Below are positions 23,785-32,237 of a stretch of 41,565 bases of DNA, in pieces; the first letter of the stretch is position 1, and each line of letters starts with the position of its first letter. Below the pieces are notes generated by a model. That model saw only the letters and a program-made list of their open reading frames with translations, had not been told where the DNA came from and did no database searches. The stretch is from a virus. The stretch covers positions 1 through 41,565 of the IMG/VR virus record IMGVR_UViG_3300017605_000254; one strand, given 5' to 3'. The position numbers and the translations under genes were made by a program.

Positions 23785-25299
23785 GTGTCGTTCAGCGATC
23801 CCCCGACCCCTCCCGATCCGATCCGCACTGCGAGCGCCGCGACGGCGACGAACGTCAGCACGTCGGTCGCGAATGCGTTCCTCAACAACATCAACCAGAA
23901 CACGCCGGAAGGTCAGCTTCGCTACGACGTTCCCGAGGGCGCTGCCGGCACCTATTCGTGGAGCGATCCGACCACCGGGCAGACCTACAATATCCCGCGT
24001 TTCACCGCGACGCAGATACTCTCGCCGCAGCAGCAGGCCATCCGCGACCAGACGGTCGGCGCGCAGACCAACCTCGCCACCATGGCGAACCAGCAGAGCG
24101 GCAATCTGCGCGACTTGATGAACCGGCCTTTCAATCCGAGTACCGGCGCGCCAGGAACGGGCCAAGCCAGTTGGCTGAACGATCCCCAGTTCTGGGCCTA
24201 CAATAGTCTCGGGCAATTCGGCGACAACGTACCGCTACAGCAAAGTCTCGGCGACTACGGCTCGCAGCAAACTGGCTTTGGCGACGCCGGCAACATCCAG
24301 CGCGACTACGGGGCGAATGATTTCAGCGGCGATCGCACGCGCGTTGAGGAAAGCCTCTACCAGCGCATGGACCCGCAGTTGCAGCGCGACCGGGCCAATC
24401 TGGAAGCGCGCCTGAAGGATCAGGGCATCCAGTACGACAGCCCCGCCTACGCGGCTGCGATGGACAACTTCAATCGGCAACTGACCGACACGCGCCTCGC
24501 CATCACGGCGCAGGGCGGGCAGGAGCAAAAGCTCCAGGCCGACATGGCGGCGCAGCGCGCCGGCTTCGCCAACGCCGCGCAGCAGCAGGCCTACACGCAG
24601 GCGCAAGGCCGCGGCCAATTCTATAACACAGCGCAGAACACACAGTTTCAGGAGGGATTGCAGGCCGGCACCTTCGCCAACCAAGCGCAGAAGGATGCGT
24701 TCCAGCAGGCGGCGTCGCGTGGCGAGTTCGCCAATGCCGCCGCCGCGCAGAACATGGCGCGCAATCAGGCCATCTTCAATGCTGCAAACCAGCAGCGCAA
24801 CCAGTATATGGGCGAGCAGTATCAGCAGCGCAATCAGCCGATCAACGAGATCACGGCGCTGCTGAGCGGCTCGCAGGTGTCGGGGCCGAGTTTCGTTAAT
24901 ACTCCGCAGCAAAACATCCCGACGACCGACGTGGCGGGACTGATTAACAACCGCTTCAGCCAAGACCTCAGTGTCTATCAGCAGCAGAGCGCAAACTTTA
25001 ACAGCCTGATGGGTGGGATATTCGGCATGATGGGCGGCTTGGCGCGCGGGCAATTGTCCGACCGGCGCGCCAAGGAGAACATCGACAAGGTCGGCACCGT
25101 GTTCGCGGCCGGCCCCGATGGCGAGAAGCCGCTGCCGGTCTACGAGTACAGCTACAAGGCCGACCCGGCGAGCACGAAGCACATCGGCCCGATGGCGCAA
25201 GACGTGGAGCGCATCGATCCGAAGTCAGTGATGACGACACGCAGCGGCACGAAGTACATCGACCGGACCCGGCTGGGGTCCATCCTGAAGGTGGCATGA
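23785..25299 (+). CDS. Tail protein with C-terminal S74 chaperone-like segment
   Basis: Starts at GTG right after the previous stop, behind GGGAGG. The first 420 residues are Gln/Asn/Ala-rich and helical, with repeated R(G)xFxNAAQ units (QRAGFANAAQQQAYTQAQ; SRGEFANAAAAQNMARNQA). From about residue 425, LSDRRAKENIDKVGTVF, then YEYSYKADPASTKHIGPMAQ and DVERIDPKSV give the peptidase-S74/intramolecular chaperone signature. These domains trimerise and self-cleave on fibre proteins. Because the body is not beta-helical, it may be an ejection or helical fibre-like protein. Confidence 0.75.
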   Translation: MSFSDPPTPPDPIRTASAATATNVSTSVANAFLNNINQNTPEGQLRYDVPEGAAGTYSWSDPTTGQTYNIPRFTATQILSPQQQAIRDQTVGAQTNLATMANQQSGNLRDLMNRPFNPSTGAPGTGQASWLNDPQFWAYNSLGQFGDNVPLQQSLGDYGSQQTGFGDAGNIQRDYGANDFSGDRTRVEESLYQRMDPQLQRDRANLEARLKDQGIQYDSPAYAAAMDNFNRQLTDTRLAITAQGGQEQKLQADMAAQRAGFANAAQQQAYTQAQGRGQFYNTAQNTQFQEGLQAGTFANQAQKDAFQQAASRGEFANAAAAQNMARNQAIFNAANQQRNQYMGEQYQQRNQPINEITALLSGSQVSGPSFVNTPQQNIPTTDVAGLINNRFSQDLSVYQQQSANFNSLMGGIFGMMGGLARGQLSDRRAKENIDKVGTVFAAGPDGEKPLPVYEYSYKADPASTKHIGPMAQDVERIDPKSVMTTRSGTKYIDRTRLGSILKVA

Positions 25300-25300
25300 C

Positions 25301-27379
25301 ATGGCATCGGTAACAGGCGAAGACACTCCCACGACTGTCCAGGGCGGGCAGGGTCCGATCAATCCGGCGCTGCCGAACAGCTTCATCTTGGGCGGCGGCA
25401 CCGACGTTTCGATGGAGGAACTGAAGCGGCGGCGCGCCATCGCGCTCGCACTCGCGGCGCGCTCTAAGGGCTATCCAAAAACGCTGGGCGAAGGCTTGAC
25501 CTCTTTCGGCCAGGACATTGGCGACGTGCTCGCCGAGCGTCGGCTGACGGCGCAGGAACAGGCGTACAACGACCGCTACAACAAGGCTTCCAGTGCAGCA
25601 ATTGCGCCAATTGTGGGAGCGCCGGCCGCAGCGCCACCAGCCGGCGCTCGATCCGATGCCGACCCGCGTGACCGAATAGCGGCATTGTATGCCGGCGGGT
25701 CGGGAGGTGCCGCAGCAAACCCTACGGAGGCGGCGGGGGCATCCTCGCCGCAGGCGTCGACCCCAGAACTTGGTGGCCAAGCGGATGACAGCGCGGTGTG
25801 GAGCGCCCGCGCCAATGCCATCGGCGGCATCGAAACCGGCGGCACGCGCGATCCCTATCGGACGGTCGGCGTGCCTACGAAGTACGGTCCCGCGCTTGGA
25901 CGCTACGGTGTGGTCGCGGCGAATGTCCCCGCCTGGACGCAGGCGGCGCTTGGACAGCCGATGACGCCGCAGCAGTTCCTCGCCGACCCGAAGGCGCAGG
26001 ATGCCGTGTTTCAGCATCGCTTCGGCGACTACGTCAATCGCTTCGGCGAGGAAGGCGCAGCGCGCGCATGGTACGGCGGCGCGGGACAGAACAACCTCAA
26101 CGCCACCGACGCCTTTGGCCGGCTGACCGTCAAAGGCTACGGCCAGGACTACCTGAACCGATTGCAGGGGCAGCGGCGCGGCGCGCCGACCAGCGCGCTG
26201 ACGACCGGGACCGTCTCGGATGCGCCGCCGGTCACCGGCCTGCCGGTGGGCGATGAGAACCCGCCGACCCCGACCGACATCCAGCCGATGCCGACCATGG
26301 TCGCGCAGGCTGGCACTGGTGCGCCGCCGGCTGGGGTCGGCAGAATACCCGGGGCGTTCGATCCGCGTATTCCTGAGCCTCCTACGCCTGCCTCGGGGAT
26401 GCGTCCCGCCGATCCGGTGATGACGGCAAGCCGACCGAAGCCGGTCCCGCCGGTCATGGATACAAAGCTAACCCCTGAAGAGGTGGCCGGCTGGAACCTG
26501 ATGCGCCAATTCCCCGGCGATGAGCGCGCCGCGAGGGATGGTCAAGCAATGATGGCGTTGGGCGCGGCCAAGCGCAAAGCCGCCTATGATGCTCAAAAGG
26601 AAATATTCGACAAGGACATCTCGGCTTGGCACACGCAACAGGAGAGTGAGCGGGTTTACGAACGTGAGCGGCCGACCAAGGACTTTCAGCTTTCGGAGAT
26701 GCGTCAGAAGGCGCAGCAGGCCGAGCAGGACCGCGCCGATTTTCCGCTTGGCATCGACAAGCATGCGGCAATCGTCAAGGACAGCTACGAGGGGGTCAAG
26801 AACATCCCGAAGGCGCAGGCTGCGATCAACAATGTGCGCGATTTGCTCGCCAGCGACAAAGGCATGTTCACCGGCAGCGACGCCAATATCAAATTGAGCC
26901 TCGCCAAATGGGCGCAGGTTGCTGGTGCGCCCTACAATCCCGCAGCGTCGAACACCGAGACCTTCCGGGGACTGATCGTGCCGATACTGGCTGCGCTGCG
27001 TCCCACCATCGTGGGACCGGGCGCACAATCCTTGCCCGAATTGCAAATGCTGAAGGACGCCGCGGCCGGCAACATCACGCTGGAGCGCAAATCAATCGAG
27101 AACATTCTCGGCGTCATCGAGAAGCAGGGTGTGCTCGATGCGGTCAACCATCAGCGCATCGTGATCGCGAACTCCGGCAGCGGGCCGCGGGCGGATAATC
27201 TGCGACAGGTTTACTCCAGCAGTTACCCTCTGCCGATGGAGAAGCTCGTCCCGCGCGGTGCGGTCGAGATGTTGCGCAAGAAGGTTGCCGAGAACCCGGA
27301 CAAAGCCGCTGCCGAAATAGAGGAGTTCAATAAGGACTATTACACGCCGGGGCTGGCCGAGAAGGTGTTGGGAAGGTAA
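25301..27379 (+). CDS. Virion ejection protein with lytic-transglycosylase-like domain
   Basis: The 692-residue protein has an N-terminal helical/disordered part, then a lysozyme-like SLT-type domain at about residues 165-290. It includes AIGGIETGGTRDPYRT (likely catalytic E178), TKYGPALGRYGV, DAVFQHRFGDYVNRFGEE and AARAWYGGAG. The later part is Pro-rich then helical to the end. Such virion-borne transglycosylases open peptidoglycan during DNA entry. It may also be the main lytic enzyme of this phage because no separate endolysin is visible. It follows the S74 protein by one base. Confidence 0.8.
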   Translation: MASVTGEDTPTTVQGGQGPINPALPNSFILGGGTDVSMEELKRRRAIALALAARSKGYPKTLGEGLTSFGQDIGDVLAERRLTAQEQAYNDRYNKASSAAIAPIVGAPAAAPPAGARSDADPRDRIAALYAGGSGGAAANPTEAAGASSPQASTPELGGQADDSAVWSARANAIGGIETGGTRDPYRTVGVPTKYGPALGRYGVVAANVPAWTQAALGQPMTPQQFLADPKAQDAVFQHRFGDYVNRFGEEGAARAWYGGAGQNNLNATDAFGRLTVKGYGQDYLNRLQGQRRGAPTSALTTGTVSDAPPVTGLPVGDENPPTPTDIQPMPTMVAQAGTGAPPAGVGRIPGAFDPRIPEPPTPASGMRPADPVMTASRPKPVPPVMDTKLTPEEVAGWNLMRQFPGDERAARDGQAMMALGAAKRKAAYDAQKEIFDKDISAWHTQQESERVYERERPTKDFQLSEMRQKAQQAEQDRADFPLGIDKHAAIVKDSYEGVKNIPKAQAAINNVRDLLASDKGMFTGSDANIKLSLAKWAQVAGAPYNPAASNTETFRGLIVPILAALRPTIVGPGAQSLPELQMLKDAAAGNITLERKSIENILGVIEKQGVLDAVNHQRIVIANSGSGPRADNLRQVYSSSYPLPMEKLVPRGAVEMLRKKVAENPDKAAAEIEEFNKDYYTPGLAEKVLGR

Positions 27380-27382
27380 CTC

Positions 27383-28978
27383 ATGGGCAAATATGACCCA
27401 GACAATTCTGCCTTCTATGGCGCCACCGCGCCGGCCACGGGCGGAAAGTACAGTCCCGAAGCTCATCTCCCTACCGTGTCGGCGGCTGAGCCGCCACCGG
27501 GCGTGAACGCATCATGGTGGGACACTGCAAAGCAGTACGGTCAGACCGTGGACGATGCAGTCCGCGCGGCCGGGAATGCGGTCAGCTTCGGCATGGCGGA
27601 TCGTCTTGCCGGCGCAATGCCGGGAACGAGCACTGACGAACAGGTCAGACTGTCAGAGGAGGCGCGCAAGCGCAGCCCCTACGCTTCGATAGCGGGAGAT
27701 GTTGCTGGTGCAGTCATGCTGCCGGGGATCGGCGGCAGGCAACTCGCAGCGCGCTATGGCGGCGGTCTGCTGGCGCGTGGCGCAGGCTACGGCGCGGAGG
27801 GTGCCGTGCTGGGGGCGGCGCAGGGCGCAGGCAACACGTACAGCGGCAAGCCGCTGGACTACATCACCAACGCCGGCACGAGCGGTGCAATGGGTGGCAT
27901 TCTCGGCGCAGGCATGGGTGCGGCTTTCGGCCCGCGCGGTGGAATGCGTTCAAGTGCCGAGGTGCCGACGACGCCGGAATTGTACGCGGAAAAAAACATC
28001 AACTATCGCGATCTGGCGAACAGTCCTGCGCTTTATGAGGCGAATGCGCTGGCACGCGCTGCCACGCCGACCGAAGATGTTCTGCGTGCGGAGCGGTTCC
28101 ATCCAAACGACAGTCCGCGCACCTTCCAGGCCGTCGAGGAGATGCGCGCACCACCGACGACGGCCCATCTCGGTCTCGGTGCGCCGGTTTCCCCCGGTGA
28201 CATAGAATACATCCGCAAGGGTCTCACTCAGATCAATCCGCTGACTGGAGCGACAGACAAGGCGAGCGCCGGCTACGTGAAGCGCGCCCTCGATAATTTC
28301 GTCCTCAATCCGCCTCCCGGCGCAGTGTTGCCCGGCACAGAGGCGGCTGCGGCCGAGGCGACCGCGCTGGCCAATCGCGCCCGCGGGAATTACGGCGGCT
28401 ACAAGCGCGGCCAGATGTTCGATGACATGATCGAGAATGCGACCACCAGCGCGGGGGGTGCGGCGTCGGGGCTAAATCTACAGAACAGACTGCGCCAAGT
28501 CGTGGGTTCAGGACTTCGGCAGAAGGAAGGCACGTCGGCGTTTTCGCGCGCCGGATACAATCCCGAAGAGATCGCCAAGCTGACCGATTTTGCGCGCGTG
28601 CCCATCGGGGACGCTTCGCTGCGCTATGTGGATCGCCTATTCGGCGGCGGCGGCGGTCTCGGCGCAGTGGTTGCCGGTGGTGTCGGCGCTGCCGGCGGCG
28701 GCACTTTGGGACATTATTTCAAGGATGATCCGACATGGGGCGGCGTGGCCGGTGTAGGCATTCCGGCGGCCGGTCTTGGTCTGCGTCTGCTGGGCAATCG
28801 ACGCGCCACCCAGAACATGGCCAATCTCGGTGACATGATCCGCCGTCGCACACCACTTTATCAGGAACGCGCCGCCACGGCACCGATGGTGCCGCCGGCT
28901 GGCGGCGGCATGCCAGCTTCGGCGCGCGATGCCATGGTGGTTGAATTGCTTCGGCGGCAACAGCAGGCAGAGGAATAA
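27383..28978 (+). CDS. Gly/Ala-rich membrane-active ejection-like protein
   Basis: The 531-residue protein has small-residue hydrophobic stretches: around residues 105-170 (DVAGAVMLPGIGGRQLAARY, GAGYGAEGAVLGAAQGAG, GAMGGILGAGMGAAFG) and a second set near residue 425-460 (GGLGAVVAGGVGAAGGGTLG). Glycine-zipper segments of this kind suggest membrane insertion. It follows the transglycosylase gene, so it fits the second or third ejection protein that forms the DNA channel in podoviruses. The C-terminus is basic and Pro-rich. Confidence 0.65.
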   Translation: MGKYDPDNSAFYGATAPATGGKYSPEAHLPTVSAAEPPPGVNASWWDTAKQYGQTVDDAVRAAGNAVSFGMADRLAGAMPGTSTDEQVRLSEEARKRSPYASIAGDVAGAVMLPGIGGRQLAARYGGGLLARGAGYGAEGAVLGAAQGAGNTYSGKPLDYITNAGTSGAMGGILGAGMGAAFGPRGGMRSSAEVPTTPELYAEKNINYRDLANSPALYEANALARAATPTEDVLRAERFHPNDSPRTFQAVEEMRAPPTTAHLGLGAPVSPGDIEYIRKGLTQINPLTGATDKASAGYVKRALDNFVLNPPPGAVLPGTEAAAAEATALANRARGNYGGYKRGQMFDDMIENATTSAGGAASGLNLQNRLRQVVGSGLRQKEGTSAFSRAGYNPEEIAKLTDFARVPIGDASLRYVDRLFGGGGGLGAVVAGGVGAAGGGTLGHYFKDDPTWGGVAGVGIPAAGLGLRLLGNRRATQNMANLGDMIRRRTPLYQERAATAPMVPPAGGGMPASARDAMVVELLRRQQQAEE

Positions 28979-28983
28979 CCAAC

Positions 28984-30192
28984 ATGCCGCGCAATCCCGG
29001 AACTGGCGTCTACACCAAGCCCGCGCCCGATGTGGTGACCGGCACGACGGTGGAGAGCAAGGTCTACAACGACTTCGTCAACGACGTGACGCTCGACCTC
29101 AACACGGCGCGTCCCATCGTGGCGGGCGGGACCGGCGCGAGCAGCGCCACGGCGGCGCGGACCAATCTCAGTGCCGAAGTGCGCGGTGTGCAGGTTACCA
29201 ACTACGATACTCATGTTTTCGAGGCCGGGTCGTTCTACTCGATTACGGGGGCAACGAGTGCCCCGAACGGGACCGATTATTTTGTCGGCACTGCACAACT
29301 GTTCGACGCGAGCAACATATATATCCAAGTGTGGTCGTTACAGACGCCTACTCCGGCCATATTTTATGTACGGCGAAAAAACGGAGGCTCTTGGAGCGCC
29401 TGGATACGGCAGTCCGATGGCGACCTCACCATTTCCAAAAGCAACCCGACCATATTTTTGAACAAGACAGGATCAGGACAGATCGCGCAAATACAAGGAA
29501 CCACCACTAATTCGGCTCGCTGGGCGGTTGTTCTTGGCGACGCTGTTGCCGAGGCGGGAGCCGACGCTGGTTCCAATTTTGGCATCTGGAGGTTCAACGA
29601 TGCTGCGGCGTTCCAGGATGCGCCGCTTACCATCACACGCTCGACTGGCAGGGTGACGCTGGCGAGTACCCTCCAAGTCAACAGTGCCGTAGCCGTCGGC
29701 ACCACGCCCGGTACCGCTCCGGGCGTAGGAAATACGACCTTGGGTGTCGAGTTGACCGGAGGCAGGCTGTACGCGAGTTGCCCAACCGCGTACAGCGCAT
29801 TCAATACGAACCAGGACGGCATAGACGTTGCTTTTTTCCGCAGCGGCGTATTCGTCGGGAACATCTCGGTTACGACGACCGCTACCGCCTACAACACGTC
29901 CTCCGATGAGCGTCTCAAGGAAGACCTGAAGTCATTCGACGCGGGCAATATCATTGACGACACCAATGTCTATGACTTTGCGTGGAAGGCAACCGGACTA
30001 CGCTCGTATGGCGTGATCGCGCAGCAGGCCAAGGATATCTATCCGCACGCGACGTTTCATGACGGGAAGGAGGACCGCTGGTACATCGACTATAGTAAAT
30101 ATGTGCCGGTGATCCTGCAGGAATTGAAGGCGCTGCGGGCGCGCGTTGCGGAGTTGGAAGGCAGGCTTGGCGCGGGAGCGCAGCCGGCATGA
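28984..30192 (+). CDS. Tail fibre with C-terminal S74 chaperone domain
   Basis: The 402-residue protein has a short N-terminal virion-anchor-like region (PRNPGTGVYTKPAPDVVTGT), beta-rich central parts (including an SxSWSAWIRQSDGD-type fibre repeat), and a clear peptidase-S74 domain from about residue 306 (SSDERLKEDLKSFDAGNII, then YGVIAQQAKDIYP). It ends in a coiled coil (ILQELKALRARVAELEGRLG). The S74 domain trimerises the fibre and is cut off on maturation. It likely binds host receptor, complementing the beta-helix tailspike. The stop overlaps the next start (ATGA). Confidence 0.85.
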   Translation: MPRNPGTGVYTKPAPDVVTGTTVESKVYNDFVNDVTLDLNTARPIVAGGTGASSATAARTNLSAEVRGVQVTNYDTHVFEAGSFYSITGATSAPNGTDYFVGTAQLFDASNIYIQVWSLQTPTPAIFYVRRKNGGSWSAWIRQSDGDLTISKSNPTIFLNKTGSGQIAQIQGTTTNSARWAVVLGDAVAEAGADAGSNFGIWRFNDAAAFQDAPLTITRSTGRVTLASTLQVNSAVAVGTTPGTAPGVGNTTLGVELTGGRLYASCPTAYSAFNTNQDGIDVAFFRSGVFVGNISVTTTATAYNTSSDERLKEDLKSFDAGNIIDDTNVYDFAWKATGLRSYGVIAQQAKDIYPHATFHDGKEDRWYIDYSKYVPVILQELKALRARVAELEGRLGAGAQPA

Positions 30193-30374
30193 ACGTCCCG
30201 ACCGATGTCGCTGCGAAAGTTGTCGAGAGCCTGCGCGGTACTCCGTTTGTCCTCGCATTGGTGATCATCAACATCATGGCGCTCGTCGGTTTCGGTCTGG
30301 TGCTCAACTCGATATCGAACGCAATGGAAAGGCGCGAAGGCTGGGTGAAGTACTGCCTCGAAAATAGGAAATGA
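30189..30374 (+). CDS. Small single-pass membrane protein, holin-like
   Basis: The 61-residue protein has an N-terminal amphipathic part (VAAKVVESLRG), one hydrophobic helix (FVLALVIINIMALVGFGLVL) and a basic tail (SNAMERREGWVKYC). Similar one-helix proteins are encoded just after tail fibres in alphaproteobacterial phages. It overlaps the fibre gene (ATGA), four bases before another membrane protein. Holin or antiholin is likely. Confidence 0.7.
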   Translation: MNVPTDVAAKVVESLRGTPFVLALVIINIMALVGFGLVLNSISNAMERREGWVKYCLENRK

Positions 30375-30377
30375 CCC

Positions 30378-30614
30378 ATGATCGGAACTGTGATCGGCGT
30401 TATTTTTGCGCTCATTATCCTGGGCGTACTGTGGTGGGGTGTGCAGCAGCTAATGGCCCTGATCCCGATCGCAGAGCCGTTTCGGACAATCATCTACGTC
30501 CTCTGTGTGATCGTGATGGTGTTGGTCGTGCTGTGGGTCATTGCAGTGCTGCTAGGCATGGCGGGCATTCACGTCCCGAGGTTTGGCTCATTGGGTTTTC
30601 CGATACTGACGTGA
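30378..30614 (+). CDS. Two-helix membrane protein, holin-like
   Basis: The 78-residue protein has two predicted transmembrane helices (TVIGVIFALIILGVLWWGV; TIIYVLCVIVMVLVVLWVIA) separated by a short PIAEPF loop. I recognise a similarity to small Thivi_2564-type membrane proteins seen in phages. With the preceding single-helix protein it forms a plausible holin pair for host lysis. The stop is overlapped by a possible tiny gene. Confidence 0.7.
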   Translation: MIGTVIGVIFALIILGVLWWGVQQLMALIPIAEPFRTIIYVLCVIVMVLVVLWVIAVLLGMAGIHVPRFGSLGFPILT

Positions 30615-30682
30615 GCGAGGTGCCGCTGCCACGTCCGCGTCCACCCGAGGCGGACCAGCCATCGATCTGTGAGGGATGTTGA
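30611..30682 (+). CDS. Possible 23-residue Pro-rich peptide
   Basis: A GTG overlapping the holin-like stop (GTGA) opens a short frame SEVPLPRPRPPEADQPSICE ending next to the following start. It has no clear Shine-Dalgarno sequence and no signal. Translation by coupling is possible, but it may be only a spacer. Confidence 0.25.
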   Translation: MSEVPLPRPRPPEADQPSICEGC

Positions 30683-31260
30683 TGCCTGAGTTCTTCTCAC
30701 AAGCGGCAGAGGAAACGCGCAACAGGATCGCGCAGCAAATGCTGGCGCAGCAACTGGCGCAGGCCGCGCCTGCTGGCGAGATTTTCCCGCACAGTCCAGC
30801 GGCGGCGACCTTCGATTTCTCTCCAGGCGACATGCCAACGGGTTCGTTACCGGAGGCGACGGCGACGGCACAAACACAAGGTCTCTTCGATCCCGGCAAC
30901 ACCATGCAGGGAGGGAATTTGCCAACGGGTCGCGATGCGTTCGACAACGAGAGCGTACAGGATTGGGGCGGCGTCTTCTCTCCCGACCCCACCATGACCG
31001 CTCCTTCAGATTTTGCAACCCCTGCACCCTTTGATGACAGTGCGGTGCCATCCGACAACGCTCCCGTTACTCCGGGTTACAACATGCCAGAATTTAATCC
31101 CGATCTGGGTCTTCCCTCCGCTCCGAACGAGCAAGATGCATCGCTCTCCGCTCCTGGCGGTGCTCTGGGCATTGCTGATCTCGGGTCGCTTGGCATTGCT
31201 GATCTTGGTGAGGGTGCTGACAGTAGTGGCGGCGACAATACTGGCGGCAGCGTCGGTTAA
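30682..31260 (+). CDS. Hypothetical acidic low-complexity protein, last late gene
   Basis: The 192-residue product starts at ATG 30682 behind GAGGG (30671-30675); an ATG at 30676 is a poorer choice. An N-terminal helix (EETRNRIAQQMLAQQLAQAA) is followed by a disordered Pro/Asp/Gly-rich acidic body with repeats LGIADLGSLGIADLGE near the C-terminus. It is the last + strand gene before the terminator. No function is assignable. Confidence 0.6.
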   Translation: MPEFFSQAAEETRNRIAQQMLAQQLAQAAPAGEIFPHSPAAATFDFSPGDMPTGSLPEATATAQTQGLFDPGNTMQGGNLPTGRDAFDNESVQDWGGVFSPDPTMTAPSDFATPAPFDDSAVPSDNAPVTPGYNMPEFNPDLGLPSAPNEQDASLSAPGGALGIADLGSLGIADLGEGADSSGGDNTGGSVG

Positions 31261-31279
31261 ATGGTTCCTATCCAAACTG

Positions 31280-31307
31280 AAAACCCCCGCCGTAGCGGGG
31301 GTTCTTT
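31280..31307. terminator. Bidirectional rho-independent terminator
   Basis: CCCCCGC (31284-31290), loop CGTA, GCGGGGG (31295-31301), then TTCTTTTTT on the + strand. On the - strand the same stem is followed by TTTT. It lies 23 bases after the last late stop and 8 bases after the last - strand stop, so it ends both converging operons. Confidence 0.9.
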
Positions 31308-31308
31308 T

Positions 31309-31548
31309 TTACTCAAACTTGCCGGGGGCGCTGCGGCGAGGTGGACCCTTTGGCAAGGTGCGAATGGTCCCCACCTTCGGCACGGTGGGATCGATGACGA
31401 AGGGTCTCAGTCCATCCGGCCTTGCGCAGGGATCGATGACCATGCCGGCGCGCGCCGGCATGGGTAGCACCTCATCAGGAGAGGGGTAGCAGGTAGCGTT
31501 GGCGCTGCCGGTCGCCATGACTGCGATGCAGATTGCGATCCTGATCAT
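31309..31548 (-). CDS. Small secreted protein
   Basis: The 79-residue protein starts at ATG 31548 with a signal-peptide-like N-terminus (MIRIAICIAVMATGSANA, then TCYPSPDEV). The mature part is Pro/Arg-rich with two cysteines. It is the last gene of the long - strand operon, 22 bases after another secreted-type gene. A longer in-frame start would bury the signal. A spanin-like or periplasmic role is possible. No lipobox is clear. Confidence 0.55.
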   Translation of the reverse strand: MIRIAICIAVMATGSANATCYPSPDEVLPMPARAGMVIDPCARPDGLRPFVIDPTVPKVGTIRTLPKGPPRRSAPGKFE

Positions 31549-31570
31549 TCGTCCAGGCCGATCAATCCGG

Positions 31571-31885
31571 CTACTTGGGCGGCCGGGGCGGCCGGTCGGT
31601 CCATTTGAAGGAGGATAGTGGCTCTGGCTCATTCAGCATCCCTGTTCCGCGATACGGGTCCACGTCCGCCTCCAACGGTGGACGGGTCGAGAGTGGATGC
31701 ACCCATCCCCGGACCTCGCCACCCTTGAACGTATCCTCCCCCTTCGTGGGATCGCCGAAGTGTCCGTTCCACAGCTTGCGGCGGTCCTCGATGTTGACGG
31801 ATGCGGGTTGCGCGTGCGGGCGGTGAAGCACTGCTGCACCAACCAAGGCGGCGAGACACACGCCGGTCAGCAGGATCGTTCTCAT
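31571..31885 (-). CDS. Small protein with N-terminal signal or anchor
   Basis: The 104-residue protein begins MRTILLTGVCLAALVGAAVL, a typical signal peptide or membrane anchor, with a likely cleavage after HAQ near residue 26. The rest is hydrophilic (NIEDRRKLWNGHFGDPTKGE) and Pro-rich at the end. Its start overlaps the membrane-peptide stop by ATGA. It may work with the preceding transmembrane protein as an inner-membrane/periplasm pair. No family is recognised. Confidence 0.6.
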   Translation of the reverse strand: MRTILLTGVCLAALVGAAVLHRPHAQPASVNIEDRRKLWNGHFGDPTKGEDTFKGGEVRGWVHPLSTRPPLEADVDPYRGTGMLNEPEPLSSFKWTDRPPRPPK

Positions 31886-32025
31886 CGCGCATCCTCCTCG
31901 AGCTTGCGCATGCGACGGTCATGGCGTCGACCATCAATAAACAAACCAATGGTGCCGATCACGATAGCGAAAATCAGCCAGCAGAAGAAGCCGATAGTCG
32001 CACCGACTACAATTGCTTCCAACAT
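31882..32025 (-). CDS. 47-residue single-pass membrane protein
   Basis: Starts behind an excellent GGAGG seven bases upstream. The product has one transmembrane helix (AIVVGATIGFFCWLIFAIV onward) and a basic tail RRHDRRMRKLEEDAR. The tail closely matches the end of the preceding coiled-coil protein, HDRRLRKLEEGA. Starts and stops overlap on both sides (TGATG with the upstream gene, ATGA with the downstream). Probable membrane partner of the neighbouring small proteins. Confidence 0.7.
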   Translation of the reverse strand: MLEAIVVGATIGFFCWLIFAIVIGTIGLFIDGRRHDRRMRKLEEDAR

Positions 32026-32064
32026 CACGCACCCTCCTCAAGCTTGCGCAGGCGACGGTCGTGG
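31889..32064 (-). repeat. Duplicated 3' gene segment carrying a ribosome-binding site
   Basis: Two stretches (about 31889-31923 and 32029-32064) share nearly the same sequence. Each codes for the closing HDRR[ML]RKLEE of one gene and holds the GGAGG site for the next. This implies local duplication of a small gene or of a gene end. Confidence 0.7.
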
Positions 32065-32237
32065 TCGAGCACCATCGAGCGCAACCCGGCGATTTCCAGC
32101 GTCAGCCCCTGCACGGCACCCTCCAGCCGGATCACGATGCCGGTGAGCACCGTGATGCTATCGCGCACGCGCGCTTGCTCCTCGATCAAGCGCAGCATCT
32201 GCGTACCGAGAAACTCTAGTGTGATTGTTTCAGCCAT
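32025..32237 (-). CDS. 70-residue coiled-coil protein after integrase
   Basis: The ATG shares a base with the integrase stop. The protein MAETITLEFLGTQMLRLIEE onward is mostly a heptad-patterned helix (ITVLTGIVIRLEGAVQGLTLE) ending in DHDRRLRKLEEGA. Similar small helical proteins occur in phages without a known role. It is the first of four tiny genes in a coupled cassette. A longer upstream frame into the integrase gene has no start signal. Confidence 0.65.
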   Translation of the reverse strand: MAETITLEFLGTQMLRLIEEQARVRDSITVLTGIVIRLEGAVQGLTLEIAGLRSMVLDHDRRLRKLEEGA

